Position numbers and translations under genes: made by a program
Shown here: positions 43,716 through 55,062 of the stretch, in pieces
Numbering within the stretch: the stretch's first letter is position 1
How the letters are laid out: each line of letters opens with the position of its first letter
The notes under the pieces: model-generated
Told to the model about the DNA's origin: nothing
Database searches by the model: none
The model's input: the letters and a program-made list of their open reading frames with translations, nothing else
Assembly (NCBI RefSeq): GCF_040807025.1
Contig: NC_090967.1
Coordinates: 2,850,001-2,914,000, forward strand
Direction: 5' to 3'
Length of the DNA: 64,000 nucleotides
From: Struthio camelus
Taxonomy: Eukaryota; Chordata; Aves; Struthioniformes; Struthionidae

Positions 43716-46134
43716 TCTCCCTCCCCACTGCTCTCCTCCCTCTAAAATCCATACCAGTGCCGTCCTCCCGGCGTGGCACTGGGACAGGGGCCAGAACGCA
43801 TCCTTCCCCCCATGTTAAGTGAGCAGAGACATTTCCTTCCTGCCTAGACACAGACATTTCCCTTCCTCTAAATCAAAGACGGCATGAGAGAGGCAGAACT
43901 AACCAGCCCTTCTGCACTGCCCAGGCTCGCTTGCTGGAAATAAACCCTCTAACTCTGATCTGCACCTCTGGGTCCCATCAGCCCTGAACCTTGGCCATGC
44001 TTGCCCACCACAGGACCCATTCATGCACCCAGATCCTGCTGGGGAAAAAGGAGGGAATGGGGATAGCAGCCGCACCATTGCTCTTTCTGTCAGTCTCAAA
44101 GCATCACGGCAGGGGGAGTGGGTGCTGTGCTCCAGATGGGGAAACGGAGGCACAGGACAAGGCTGTATTGCCTGTGGCTCTGGGCAAGGCACAGTGCAGA
44201 GACTCACGCTCTGCTCTAGGCTGCAGCATCTAAGGAGAAGGGAAAGTTGCAGTTACAGGTAGGCCTGCAAACAGGAAAGCTGCTGAGCATGGCAGATCTG
44301 CTCCCGCTCTGCACGTGGAGAAGCCAGAAGAACGGGGAGAACACGTGGGCAAGCCAGGTTCTCCCAAGGCAGCCAGCCCCTGAGGCAGGATTTAAAATCC
44401 TGATATTGTGCTGACAGCATCCCTGGTAAGGCTAGCGATGCTTCCCAGGCCCTCCTGGAGCAGCATACGTCCTCACGCATGGGGAGGGCAGCCCTTGTGT
44501 AAGGCCCGTGGTGCCACCTGCATCCAATCATCCAGTGCCCAGAATGGTCCTGGAGGAAGGATGCCAAGAGGTAGAGCTGGGGAGGTCGCAGGAGGAGCTG
44601 AGTTCCCAGGCACAGCGGGTGGAGGGTGTTCATGCTCTGCTCCTGCCTCACCTCTGCAGTCCCGGAGAGAAACCTCAAGAGTTTTTCTGTGGGAAGGTGG
44701 CAGTGGGAGACGCTGAGTGACTGGGGACTTTCAGGGGCTTTTGGGGACTTTCGTGCTTCTGATCTGTGGGAGATAGGAAAAAGGAGGGAAGAGCAGGCAG
44801 GACTCCTTGGTTCTCCCACTGCTCTGCTCCGGGGCGTAGGACTGTCACCTCCCCCTGCTTCATCACTGGGTGGAAGTGGAGGGGATTTGTGCTAGGCAAG
44901 AGTAAGGTTTGGAGAGGAAGGGTGAAAAGGGGCATTCCCAATGTTCAGGGTGCAGCTAGGCAGAGCAAGGCTGACAATGGGGCCATAAAACCTGGAGCTC
45001 ATAAAAGCTACGTCACAAATATTACTTTGGAGCAGAATTACATTTAGTTTACAAATTTCTGTTAAAAATTTGGTAGGGTTAAACTGACATATTTTTTTCT
45101 CTAGGTAACCAGAATCTGAAAACTTGAGATGTGTGACAGCAATAAAGGTCAAAACTGGGGGTTTGGAACAATATTATTTTCTGTTTGGTTTTTGCTGCTT
45201 TTCTTACTTAAAGCATGCTTTGCAAATCAACACTTGAGGCTTTCATATTTGGTCTAAAAATGAAGCCTTTTCATGGTGAATGTGGAAATGAGGTCTCTGT
45301 AATTCTGACAAAGTATAATCGACTTTTCTCTTAGCTTCATTAAATGTGCTATTTTTACATTTCAAGGTGTAATCCCTATCCATGTGTTGGTAGTGAGGGG
45401 GTCGGGACTGTTTAAAGTAGCAGCTCTTCAAATGAAGTTTTGTTTAATTTTGGTTTTTATCTTTCCAGGCACTTTATCAACCATTCTCCTTGTGCCTTTC
45501 CTTTCCTTCCCCTCTTGGCCTGTCACTTATCAGAGATCTCAAGGATGCTACATGTAAAAACCCTTTTCCATCAAAAATTCAGAGTGGGTGATGTTCAGGC
45601 AGCCATCACTGAGCCGTGAATGCATCCCACAGGTTTTTGCTGCTGGATGCAGCCCAGGGCTGCTCGCCCAGGGTGAATTCACAGCTGTAGTAGGGCCTGC
45701 CTGGCTTGTCCCCTCAAAGACATCTATGTTGCGCATGTCACGGTTGCTTCCCATAGGAAGTTACTTCATGACCAGCCTGGTGCTGGAGCAGACCTTCTGC
45801 AGGCCACTGGACCCGGTCCTCCAGGGCAGACACCTCCGAAGTGTCTCTAAAACCTATGAATTGTCCTGGCTGGAGAAATGTGGTTCCCAATTATACGATA
45901 TGAACCCAGCGCGTGAAGAAACTTCCCATGATGATGATAATTCATCCCTTTCCTTCCATCTCAAAGTGCCACCAGTGATTTGAGTTTGCAAGGTCTCTGC
46001 TTTCTCCACCTCTGCACGTGGCCTGATAGGAGACCAGAATGTGTGCTGGGAAGAGATGACAGGATTGGTGTTCGGGGTGGCAGTGCTGGTGGACGGATGG
46101 GAGCTCAGGGCTCCAGTGTGAGGTTAGCACTGAA
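43716..46134. other. Non-coding stretch, no exon recognised
   Basis: No supportable gene. It includes a MIR-like scrap at 44130-44190 and an AT-rich segment at 44990-45260 that may be an old repeat of unknown family. The minus-strand frame 44253-44819 (188 codons) overlaps plus-strand frames and has no domain. Confidence 0.45.
44130..44190 (-). repeat. MIR-like CORE-SINE scrap
   Basis: CCAGATGGGGAAACGGAGGC, followed by ACAGGACAAGGCTGTATTGCC, resembles the reverse complement of MIR ('cagatggggaaactgaggcacagagaggttaagtgacttgcc'). About 60 bp are recognisable. Confidence 0.45.
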
Positions 46135-46225
46135 TCCGCAAAAATCACCGTACCTTGAAAAGTGCTCAATACGCCTATTGATCAGTCCTTTCGCCTTGAT
46201 CAGTTTGCTGGGCTGTGCTGCCGCA
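46135..46225. promoter_or_regulatory. Possible conserved non-coding island
   Basis: Contains AAAATCACCGTACC, CTCAATACGCCTATTGATC and CGCCTTGATCAG. The CCTATTGATCAG word is shared with the island near 31588. Motif evidence only. Confidence 0.3.
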
Positions 46226-49214
46226 GTGCTGCTTTTGGGAAGGGAGGGAGAGGCAAAGAAAGGAAGGAAGAAGAGGGGGCAGGGAGAAGCGAGCACTCAT
46301 GCACCAGAGATGAGTAAACTTCCCGGGAGTAACTTTGTGTTCTCTACCCAGCCCTTGAGGATGCCTCTTGCCACCAGGCCTGTGGACCTCCAGGCCTTTC
46401 TACCTCCCTTCTGCAGGACGCAGGCTGAGCTCCAGGGTAGCACATTGGCTCAGAGAGTGTTTTTGAGGCCAAAGGGTGGAAGAATAATCCAAAAACACTC
46501 CTTTGTCCCATCCAGCTGCTTTCTTGCAAAAACCTCCTCAGATACCTAAAATCAGGCATCCATCCAAAGCCATGAGCAGAAGTTAAAGGGCCAAAAGAGG
46601 CAGCGGCAGGGGTGGGCTGTATCCTGGTGAGACCCCTACCAAGGGAACCCAGCTGAGCTTGGGGAGCTCGGGGTGCCTGTTCCTGCTCCCTGGAGGCTCC
46701 GTGTCTCTTCTGTAGGACAGTTACTGCACAGGAACAGGGAGTGGCTGGGGTACATGGTGGGCGGAAGGGGCAGTCAGATACCCAGAAACAGCCACAAAGG
46801 GCTGAGGCACCTGCATCTTCCTCCCCATCCAGCCAAACATCCTCAGCAACCCTATGGTTTCTGCCAGGAGTTTGTTCACAGGAGCAGCCTGGTTTCTGCA
46901 CGTGGACATTCTCAGGAGGAGCAGAAGAAAGGGCTGTTAAAGAGCGCTAGGCTTGAGAGCAGAGGGAGGAAGAGAGTTAAAAACCCACCCTCAAAGGTCA
47001 CAGAGTTAATTTCCAGCTCATGTCCCCCTCTCACACCTCGCTGATTAATAATTGAAGAAAATGTATTTCTTCTTTGTCTTGGCATAAATCAAAAATAAAC
47101 ACAGCATCCATATTCTGCCCTAGGGAGAGAGGAGGTGTGGGGGCCGCATGATGCTGAGCCTGCTCTGTGACAAACCCCTCCAGCCCCTCTGAGCTAGCCT
47201 TAAAAACACAGTGGAAGAATCAATGGGAGTGCGGGCCTCCTGGAACAGGCCAGCATCAGCTTTGAGCTTCTTCCACTGAAACTGGCCCAGAAAGGCTTGT
47301 TGAAAGTCCTGAAAGGGGCTATCAAAGCAGGGCTGAGAGTCCTCTGCTGCTAGAGGAAGCCTGAGGTGATCCTAGCACTGAGCACCAGCAGATCCTGAGC
47401 GCTGCTCCTGTCCCTGCTGTGACTTTGCTTCATGCCCTCGCTGATCTGCTACCGAGAGGAGGTGTTGGTCCTTCTGATTGCTGCTTTCCCTCCCCAAATG
47501 CTGTTTAGGTTCAGCTTGCCCAGCTGCTCTGAATATTGGGCAAAACTATTGCCAGGGTGGTTTAGGAGAACTGTTCCCACCTGGGGCAGGGCTGATTAGA
47601 GGTCTGTGAAGGCCTGTTTGCTGCAAGTCCAAGGCTCAAGGTCCAGCGTGAAAGGAGCCTGGAAGGTCTGGGCGCTGGCTGAGACAGTCAAAACCCTCCC
47701 AAGGACTAGGGATCAAATGTTGTATCTCCTCCAGGTCCTCTCCCCACTCCCCTTGACACAGCCACTGCTCAGCTCAGAGCAAGGTGGCCAAGAACCACCC
47801 AGCTCCATGCGTGTTGCATCCCCAGCTCTGCTGCCAACCTACAGCATGGGCCTGGGCATTTCCCTTCCTGACCCCAGGTCCTCCATCCTTTCTTGATCCC
47901 AAGTCCTCCATCCCATTCTGACCTCAGGTTGCCCATCCCTTCCTGACCCACAGCTGCAGTCTGTCTGAGCTCCTGGCAGCTCCTGGGGAGTCTTTTGAGG
48001 GCTGCTAGAATAGCGATGGGGGAAGTCAGCAGCCACAGCCAGCGTGTCAGTGCCCCGCCACATGCATGGCATGGGAAAACCTAGAAAGGTAGAAAAAGGA
48101 AGGATTAAAATGCTGTCCTGCCTTTACCAAGCGCACTTGTTTGAGCAGGTCTTGAGCTCCAGCCATCCGTCCATGTCACTGCTGTTTCTTTGCCCTGTCT
48201 CTTAGCACTTCTCTCCAGAAGGATTTTGGCTGAAACATGGCCATACTAAAGCGTATCCTCTCCATCCGCACTACTTTGGGCATCCCTGTCCTTGACTGCT
48301 TCTGTCTGTATTTCTCCTCCTTCACCTCCCTCGGCTGTCTGCTGCCTGTCGCCTGGACCATGTGCAGGAGCCAGCTCTCTAGATTTTGGATCTCTGTAAT
48401 GATTTTCTATGAAATGATCCAATACTCCTCCAAGCACCCACATCTCAAGGGCCTCAGCGGTGTGTGCGGGGGCAGCGCTTTAAATATAGAAGGATGATTG
48501 TGTCTTCTTTCATCTGAGCAACAGGGCCACAGTCTAGGATGTCTTAAAAATGAGATTGAGAGGGAGGAGTGTGGAGGATAAATCAGAATCACTTCTGCTC
48601 CAGCTGAACAGAGCTGAACTGGGCTCTCCAGGTCTGGCTACTGCAGTGATGGATGCTCAAGGAACGCCCAGGCAAGACACAGGCATACTCAGCTAGATAC
48701 AGCTCTTACATATTCATCTTCCAGGTGTCGTGTGTGTGTACATGTTGTCTGTAACCACACATCTGGGGGTGTCTCTATACAATGGTGTGAGGGAGTGTGC
48801 AGTGCTTATACATGCGTACACAGTTATTGGATCCAAGCTGCGCATCCTCATTAAGGTACAGCTTAATTTTGTGCTTCCAGCAGTATTTCAGGAAGATGGA
48901 GTCATGCAGGTTTGGCAGCAATGAGGAAGGGGCATGGGGTGGCAAGAGACCTCAAGATGAAAGAGCTGCTCAAGAGCCAAATACTGTCACTGAAGCTCAG
49001 TACCTTCCTGTTGGGGCTCAGCTCTGCAGAGCTGCACGCGTGTGTGCACTGGTGCATGCACAGTGTTTGCACCCACTTGTATCACACATAAACACCCCTG
49101 GGAGGCCATCCTGTGTACCACGTGGTGGGGAGAAATTCAGTGGATGCGGCTGTCCCCAGGCAGATCCCAGGGGCCATGTTATTCTGATTTCTGGCAGCCA
49201 CCTCCCGGCTCCCT
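46226..49214. other. Non-coding stretch, no exon recognised
   Basis: No gene is recognised. An AT pocket lies at 47040-47105 (GATTAATAATTG, AAATCAAAAATAAAC). The 25-bp minisatellite at 47858-47953 is described separately. Frames at 45980-46549 and 46344-46901 are on opposite strands over largely the same DNA and neither is credible. Confidence 0.45.
47858..47953. repeat. 25-bp minisatellite, about 3.5 units
   Basis: The unit CCTCCATCCTTTCTTGATCC plus CAAGT repeats with a few substitutions: CCTGACCCCAGGT, TTGATCCCAAGT, CTGACCTCAGGT and CTGACCCACAG recur at 25-base spacing. The overlapping minus-strand frame simply translates it. Confidence 0.8.
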
Positions 49215-49360
49215 CCCCTTTGGTTAAATAAAGCTTTGGGCTGTGATGAAGCCCATTAAAGTCAGAGGCAAAGGTGTGGGATTGAAATGTAGGACAGCAG
49301 CCGCTGCAGAATGTGGTTGCGTCAGATCAATGGGAAATCAATAGCCGGCTCTGTTTCGTG
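49215..49360. promoter_or_regulatory. Candidate conserved non-coding element
   Basis: An island with TTGGTTAAATAAAGC, GCCCATTAAAG, GGATTGAAATG, CAGATCAATGGG and AATCAATAGCC between very GC-rich flanks. PBX/HOX-like ATCAAT words recur. Function is inferred. Confidence 0.45.
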
Positions 49361-50459
49361 GGTTCCCGCTAGGCCCTCCCAGCCGGCGGCCCCGCTGCCC
49401 TCCAGATGGGTCACTCCCCACACACACCCTGGAGCCAGACCCCCACCATGGCACACTGGCAGCAAGGACAGCCCCTGGCGTAGCCTTCTCTTCCCACCTA
49501 CCATCCCAGTGATGGTGCCAAAGAACAGGGATCACGGATGGAGCAAAGAATCCTGAGCAAAGATGGGTCCCTTTTGGCCTCAGATGGTCAGAAACACACC
49601 CTTGGGTCTGAACCTGGGGGTGAAAGGAGGGAAAATTTGGGAGTCTAGGTGAAAATCACCCCCACACCTCTAGCAAAAGGTTGAAGGCAGCAAATTCAGG
49701 GCTGTGCCCTGGTCCTGGGGTTAGTTCCCAACTCCAGTCTAATCACAGCAGGGTTCAGAGCTTCACCCCCAACCCGGCAGGTATCTCCTGACCCATTGCC
49801 TGGGCAACCCACAGCTGGGAAGTGATGAGGGATCCTTGGTCTGTCTGACCTGGCTACATGGAGCTTTGTGCTTTCCAGAGGGCCTGTCTGATGCTGAGCT
49901 GTGCCCCAAATCCTGGTAGGAGAGAAGGGACAGAACTCAAAGCTGAGCAAAGCCCCGACCACTGGGTTTTCCCAGCTGATCCTGGAGAGAGCTGAAAAAG
50001 CATCCCCAACCTGCAAACGGGTGCAGTGCTTGGAGCTAGGCCCAGACCGAGCCTAGGGTCTCTCCTCTGGGATCAGGCTGAAACCAAGGGCCTTCCTCAC
50101 AGCTCAGAGGCCCAAGCTGCTCCCATTACTGAACCGCAGGCAGAGACTCATTTAGCAGCAAAACTGGATGAGACAAGAGAAAGGCATGAGCAACACAGCC
50201 CTTCCTCTTCCCTACTGCTCCTTTCGTACACTCTGGCATGAGATTACAGCTAGCCCCCAGACCTCGTCCTCTCCTCAGCTCCTGAGCGGAGAAAACGGGC
50301 CACACGATGCTGGTGGTTTCTGAAAGAAACTTCTGCATCCCTCCAGCATAAGACGCCTGCGGCCAAGGTTGCACTGGAACCTGTAGGCAGACGGTCCCAG
50401 TGTTCCAAGCCACCCGCCCTTGCCTGGAGCAGCCCAGCAGAGAGACAGAGACACAAAGG
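49361..50459. other. Non-coding stretch, no exon recognised
   Basis: GC-rich filler with overlapping chance frames; nothing recognisable. Confidence 0.5.
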
Positions 50460-50560
50460 GATCTATCAGAAATGATAGTTTAATTGGAGGGAGGTGAGCA
50501 CAGCACTATTTAACCACCACTGTGCATTGATGGATTGATCCAAGTCTAGTTACACTATGT
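50460..50560. promoter_or_regulatory. Possible conserved non-coding island
   Basis: Contains TGATAGTTTAATTGG, GCATTGATGGATTGATCC and CTAGTTACAC. It lies 250 bp upstream of the stronger island at 50810-50945 and may belong to the same element. Confidence 0.35.
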
Positions 50561-50809
50561 TTGTGACATTCAGAGGGCTCCCAGCCAGCATCTAACAGCA
50601 CTAGGTGATTTTGCACAGGACAAGGACCTGCACGGCGTGGTCCTGCCTGACGAGCGACTCCACACATTACACAATCCCCCCGAGGTTCTCTTCCCTCTAA
50701 ATCCCCTTATAAGCTGCCTGCTTTGATTTTCAGGGGGAGCCACCTCTGTCCCTGCTGTAGGACAGGGGGAAGCCCCAGAAAGGTGCTGAGGATTGTAAGG
50801 AATCTGCAA

Positions 50810-50945
50810 AAGCTCCATTAAATAGTCAGTTTTATCATCCCAACCCATGCGAACATGACGAAACCATAACATGATCAATCAAGGCTGAACATTAATTATG
50901 ATTACACACTGGAACCTTGATTGTGATTGATTAATTGATTCCTGG
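50810..50945. promoter_or_regulatory. Candidate conserved element with PBX/HOX-type sites
   Basis: Two composite words of the PBX/HOX class occur: ATGATCAATCA (50871-50881, reading TGATTGATCAT on the minus strand) and TGATTGATTAAT (50924-50935, plus strand). Between them lies CATTAATTATGATTAC. Four or more additional TAAT/ATTA cores are present. Inferred enhancer; PBX/HOX binding follows from the known TGATTNAT class, not from data here. Confidence 0.5.
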
Positions 50946-52089
50946 GCCCTTTGCAACAGCAGACCCTCCATGGGAATTTCACAGTGGTGCGATGACTGGC
51001 CAGACCATAGGCGAGATGTGGGGATGCTTGAGAGAAGAGAAGGAGGTCATTGCTTTTGAGAGGAGGAGAGAGGGAAAAGCCAGCTGCTGGCTGCCATGAC
51101 CACACCTGCAGGTCTGCTGCCATGTCATGCTGCACTTTTCTGCAGTGCCTCTGCTCCCACGACACCCACGTGCTAACAGTGAGGGGTTTGGTGCATTATG
51201 TCACCTCCTGCACACAGCGTCAGCAGAGACTGCCACGGCTGCTGTGGGAGGGCCCCCAGGGAAGGTGATGGGATCCTGAGCCTGGATTGCTGGGTGGGAT
51301 CCTACAGGCCCGTGAAGCCAGGGATGACAAAGCCCCTTTGTGGCAGGATTGCACACACATCCCACACATCCCTGCTGCTGATTTCCATTGACCTGCCATT
51401 GAAATCAATGCGGTACCGTCAGGCCGTACCAAGCCCTGCTCTGGTGGGGAGGAGGGACCAGATTGTGTGACTTAATAGGTGTTCTCTGTCATTTAACTCC
51501 TGAAGTATCTGCCTCCGGGCTGAAGGTGCTTGGTACATTCAGCAGCACTTCCCGGCTTGGCTTGATCGAAAAGCACCAGAGAACAAAGAGTTCCCCAGCA
51601 CCCTGACAGGTGCTGAGAGCCCCATGGGATTGTGGGAGATGCCGGGAAGTGGGTCTCTGCTCCGGTCTTCCAGGGCATTTCCCTGCAGGGCAGCCCTGTG
51701 AGCAGCCCAGTATGCAACTGAGGTCCAGCATCCTGTTCCTCACCATCACCTGTAGGGCCATTCTTCCAGATTGGCATCCCATCAAACCACCTGAAATGGG
51801 TGTCTGGCTTGCCAGTTTAAAGCCAGGCTGGCGCTTATCAAGGTGCAGAGCTACTCCCAAAGCACGTATCATCACTGGATAAAACACAGACAGGTGTAGA
51901 GAGCAGAGCCATGGGCAAATGCTTGCTTAAACTCACAAATGTGCTCCTCGACCCAGCTGTTCCCAGGACTTGTGTGGTGTCAGGCACTGCTGTGCATCAG
52001 ACACAAGCTCACTCATCCCTTCCAACAGGGAGGTACCAAGGGATACCAGGAGAACTGCCAGGCTCAGGCACTCCAAGCACCAGTGCCAA
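50946..52089. other. Non-coding stretch, no exon recognised
   Basis: No gene is recognised. A CCATTGA/CATTGAAATCAATG inverted word pair lies at 51387-51410, the kind of palindrome seen in old amniote DNA-transposon remnants, but it is too short to name. Confidence 0.45.
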
Positions 52090-52200
52090 GCCAAGCCATC
52101 TGTGATCACTTCTGGGGCCAGTCGAGCCGCCGGAGTGATCGGGAAACAAATGATTTCAAATAAGCTGGTATTAATAGGGTATTGATAAACCGAGCAGGGC
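52090..52200. promoter_or_regulatory. Possible conserved non-coding island
   Basis: Contains GAGTGATCGGG, AAATGATTTCAAATAAGC and GTATTAATAGGGTATTGATA. Together with 52290-52660 it may form one regulatory cluster. Motif evidence only. Confidence 0.35.
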
Positions 52201-52289
52201 AGTACTGAGGGGAAGCAAGCGGGGGGAAAAGCTTCCTAGAATCTCCAGGGGAAATTTTTCCAAAGGTTAGGAAAAAAAAAGGCGGGGGG

Positions 52290-52660
52290 GAAGCAGAGAA
52301 TTAATTTATTTTGACAGTAATTTTTCTGGTTGCCGTTTAAGGCCAACACTCGGGAAGTGCTGGCGTTATTGACATATAGACCTGAGGAGATGGCAGGACC
52401 CCCATCCCCCCTGCCCCTCTGCAGCAGGCTGGTAAGTGGAGGGCCTGTGATTTATTTAGTATCCATGAATACTGAGTGAAATCAGAATAATGGGGCACTT
52501 AGCCGTGTTACTGAGAAATCACTATTGTGATGCAATTTACTTCAATTAATTAAGCCTTTTTTGTTACCATTATTCCTTGTTTTACATTTTGTTTTAAATT
52601 TCAAACGATTGGGCGCTTTGTGGTGGGAAGCTGATAGCTCTAGTTAGAGCAATGCCGCAA
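52290..52660. promoter_or_regulatory. Candidate conserved non-coding element cluster
   Basis: AT-rich blocks at 52298-52380 (GAATTAATTTATTTTGACAG, GCGTTATTGACATATAG) and 52448-52660 (GATTTATTTAGTATCC, CAATTAATTAAG at 52543-52554, AAACGATTGGGCG, GCCATAAATACC) are separated by a short C-rich spacer. The clustering and sharp edges suggest enhancers; conservation is untested. The 311-codon open frame that begins at 52652 is not supported as a gene. Confidence 0.5.
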
Positions 52661-53630
52661 GAGGCCATAAATACCAGCTGCAATATTCGCACTCCACTCC
52701 GGCTTCTTTCTGAACCCACACTCCCTCATCTCCCCAGTACTGATCCAGTCCCTGCACAGCCCTTGCCCCATGTGCCACAGTGCCCTGTGGTCCCCCCAAA
52801 ATTCAGCAAATTAGCAACTTCAGAGCAACTTAGCTCTGAACTGCAGCTCCCCTGCTTGTGCCAGGTTTGGTGCCTTGGTGCAGTTAATGAGTATTTCTCC
52901 TTACCTCTGCTTGTGGCCAGGGGTCTCACTTTCTCCCAGACCCACCTGTGCCACCCCAGCCTGTCATATCTGCTCCCTACCCCTTCTGGTGCAAACCACA
53001 CTGGGCAGAAAAGTTGTCTCTTTTGCATCGCATCACCTTGCGCTGGCAGAAGTGTGGGGGCAATAACCTTCAGTAGAGAAGCAAGACAAGAGCAGGGACC
53101 GCGCTGGTCTCCTCTTCCACCATCAATGCCGTGCGCACAATCCATGTTCACCTATGCCAGGTGGAGAAACCAAAGCGCCGTGGGACACTGGGATTCACTC
53201 TCCTGCCTGTGCATGCTAAAGCGAAGATGTAACTGCATTTCATATGTGGTTGAACTGCTGCATTTTTTTTTTTTCCATCCTGGTATGTTTGGGGCTGGGT
53301 CAAAAGTCCAAGGGTATGGCTTTAGTGAGCAGGCCATGACCACTGTGAAGTTTTGGAGACTCCCCTATTTGGCCTCGATGACCCTGGGATTTTGGTGTGG
53401 GTCTCTCCGGGCTCCTCCCCAGGGTGGGCACCTGAGGATGAAGAGTTTAAGGTTAAGCTTGTCATCCAACACCTCCCAAAAATGCAGGATGCACCTCCAG
53501 TGCATCTTGCTGCATTCAGCCTTGATCTCTGATTGGAGTGATCGCTTCTACAGGTATCTATCCCCAAAAAAGGGAGCTAAAACTTAGCTACCAGGCACCC
53601 AGCTTAGGGAAGGTGATTTGCAGGACCACA
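52661..53630. other. Non-coding stretch holding the longest open frame
   Basis: The longest open frame of the window (52652-53587, 311 codons, plus) lies here. It has no domain, no codon pattern that I can see, an internal T12 run at 53263-53274 read as poly-F, and an open frame on the other strand over its first half. I treat it as chance. Confidence 0.55.
53263..53274. repeat. T12 homopolymer
   Basis: Twelve T residues within otherwise mixed sequence. Confidence 0.85.
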
Positions 53631-53774
53631 AATCACAGAATCACAGAATGGCCAAGGTTGGAAGGGACCTCTGGAGATCATCTAGTCCAACCTCCCTGCT
53701 CAAACAGGGTCATCTAGAGCACATTACACAGGATCGCATCCAGGTGGGTTTTGAATATCTCCAGGGAAGGAGAC
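53631..53774 (-). repeat. Bird-type CR1 LINE 3' end, reverse orientation
   Basis: The fragment begins AATCACAGAATCACAGAATG, the reverse complement of two copies of the 8-bp CR1 3' terminal repeat ATTCTGTG. It continues with GGTTGGAAGGGACCTCTGGA, GATCATCTAGTCCAACCTCC, CTGCTCAAACAGGGTCATC, CAGGTGGGTTTTGAATATCT and CCAGGGAAGGAGAC, all very close to the bird CR1 3' untranslated consensus as I remember it. It stops abruptly after GGAAGGAGAC, as expected for a 5'-truncated insertion. It contains no ORF part. This copy is much less diverged than the other CR1 remnants and is the main reason for assigning the window to a bird. Confidence 0.9.
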
Positions 53775-54819
53775 GAAGACTGAGGGTATTTCCGTTCTCC
53801 CACAGATGAAGTTGGTGGCTTCTACTCCAGATGAGCAGCCCTGAGACCTTCCTGCTGGCCCCGAGGACCTGCCCAGCATCCAGGTGCCTCTTCGCAGAGC
53901 TCCCACACTTCCCAGTGTGTTCCCAGTCACCATCAGCACACAGTGCTGGTGAATGCAAGAAGCTGTTTGCAAATAAAAGAAGTTGTTTGCTAGTCCAGAC
54001 TAGTTGGGAGTTTTCCTTCCAGCCCTCTGGGTGATACTGTTTAACTTCCTGTGATTTTTATCCCCGGTGTAATTACACCCACTGCGGCAGTGTAATTCTT
54101 GACTGAGAGGCATCACACGCTTTGCTCTGCGTTCACAGCTCAGGAAGACAGGAGGGAAAAGAGAAGTGGAAGGGGGAGGGAGGCTATTCTGCAGACCTGC
54201 AGGACAACTCCTCTTCTAGATAAGAAAAATTAAATCACCTAATAACAGGGTTGCTGTTGCTTCAAAGTGTTGTGCCCTGCTTGCTGGCGTGCACCCCACC
54301 AGCGTGGGGAGAGGACACACCTGCGAGGAACACGTGAGGGGCCTTTGAATCAAACTGAAGCTATCTCTTTAACAGAGGGGAGAAAAAATATTGGTGCCCT
54401 GAACCCCCCTGGGAATAAATTCATACTGCTGTATTGATTAGATTTTTTTCTCCTTTTGCCTTATTCCTATAGCCTCCTGGGTAACGAAGATTAAGCTTCA
54501 AGCCCTTCTGATATTACTTTGAAATGTAGAAACCTTCAGAAAAAGAGACTACACCTTCTCTCGTCTTGGAAAATGACAAATATCTTTGGGGATGGGCCAA
54601 TGTTTGTCTATTTTTCTTCTCCCATCTCTCGAGCAGTAGACATACACATGTGCACCAACACATGCAGACACACACGTGTGCGGACACACATATGTACATC
54701 TACATATAGGTACCCTTCTCTCTTTCTTTCCCTCTCACCATGTATCATGCTAAAGATTCAAGGACTCATTTGATTTAGCTGGTGTTAAACTGCAGCAGGG
54801 AGCTCGGGTGAACACAGGA
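53775..54819. other. Non-coding stretch, no exon recognised
   Basis: No gene. A short imperfect duplication AAGAAGCTGTTTGC / AAGAAGTTGTTTGC lies at 53957-53991. An AT pocket at 54045-54125 contains a palindromic GTGTAATTACACC word and a second GTGTAATTC word. A CA-rich degenerate microsatellite occupies 54640-54710. Confidence 0.5.
54640..54710. repeat. Degenerate CA-rich microsatellite
   Basis: ACACATG, ACACACGTGTG and ACACACATATG words alternate over about 70 bp. The overlapping minus-strand frame reads it as repeated C/V/H residues and is not a gene. Confidence 0.75.
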
Positions 54820-54960
54820 GCCAGCCACCTTAATATCGGATCAATTAATTATCAGCCCTGTTATGACGAAAGCTGGTGAAATGTGGGTTGATAGATCTCA
54901 GAGTGCAAGCAAAGAGCTCTCATTTCCCAGATCCCCTAATCACTGGAGGCAGGCCTGGCC
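54820..54960. promoter_or_regulatory. Possible conserved non-coding element
   Basis: Contains CCTTAATATCGGATCAATTA, ATTATCAGCCC, GGTTGATAGATC and CCCCTAATCACTGG. It adjoins the old repeat at 54981-55062. Motif and composition only. Confidence 0.4.
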
Positions 54961-54980
54961 TGTGATCTTGGTTATGCAGG

Positions 54981-55062
54981 CATAAATCTGGAGCAGCTCC
55001 AGTTATTTAATTGGTGTCACTTGGGAATTTATAGTGATGCAACGGTGAGCAGAATCTAGACC
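54981..55062. repeat. Old amniote inverted-repeat element (unclassified)
   Basis: CATAAATCTGGAGCAGCTCC, then TTGGTGTCACTTGGGAATTT, then GGTGAGCAGAATCTAGACC, resembles a dispersed amniote repeat with 'taaatctggagtaactcc...agcagaatctggccc' ends that I remember from turtle and crocodilian DNA. The family name is uncertain; a non-autonomous DNA transposon is most likely. Confidence 0.45.

Noticed and set aside
45980..46901. Two long frames of 189 and 185 codons on opposite strands
   Set aside because: They overlap and neither resembles a known protein; both cannot be coding and neither shows coding texture.
52652..53587. 311-codon plus-strand open frame, the longest in the window
   Set aside because: No domain or family resemblance, an internal poly-T run read as poly-F, an overlapping opposite-strand frame, and no splice or promoter context. 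GC-balanced DNA of this length is expected to hold such frames.
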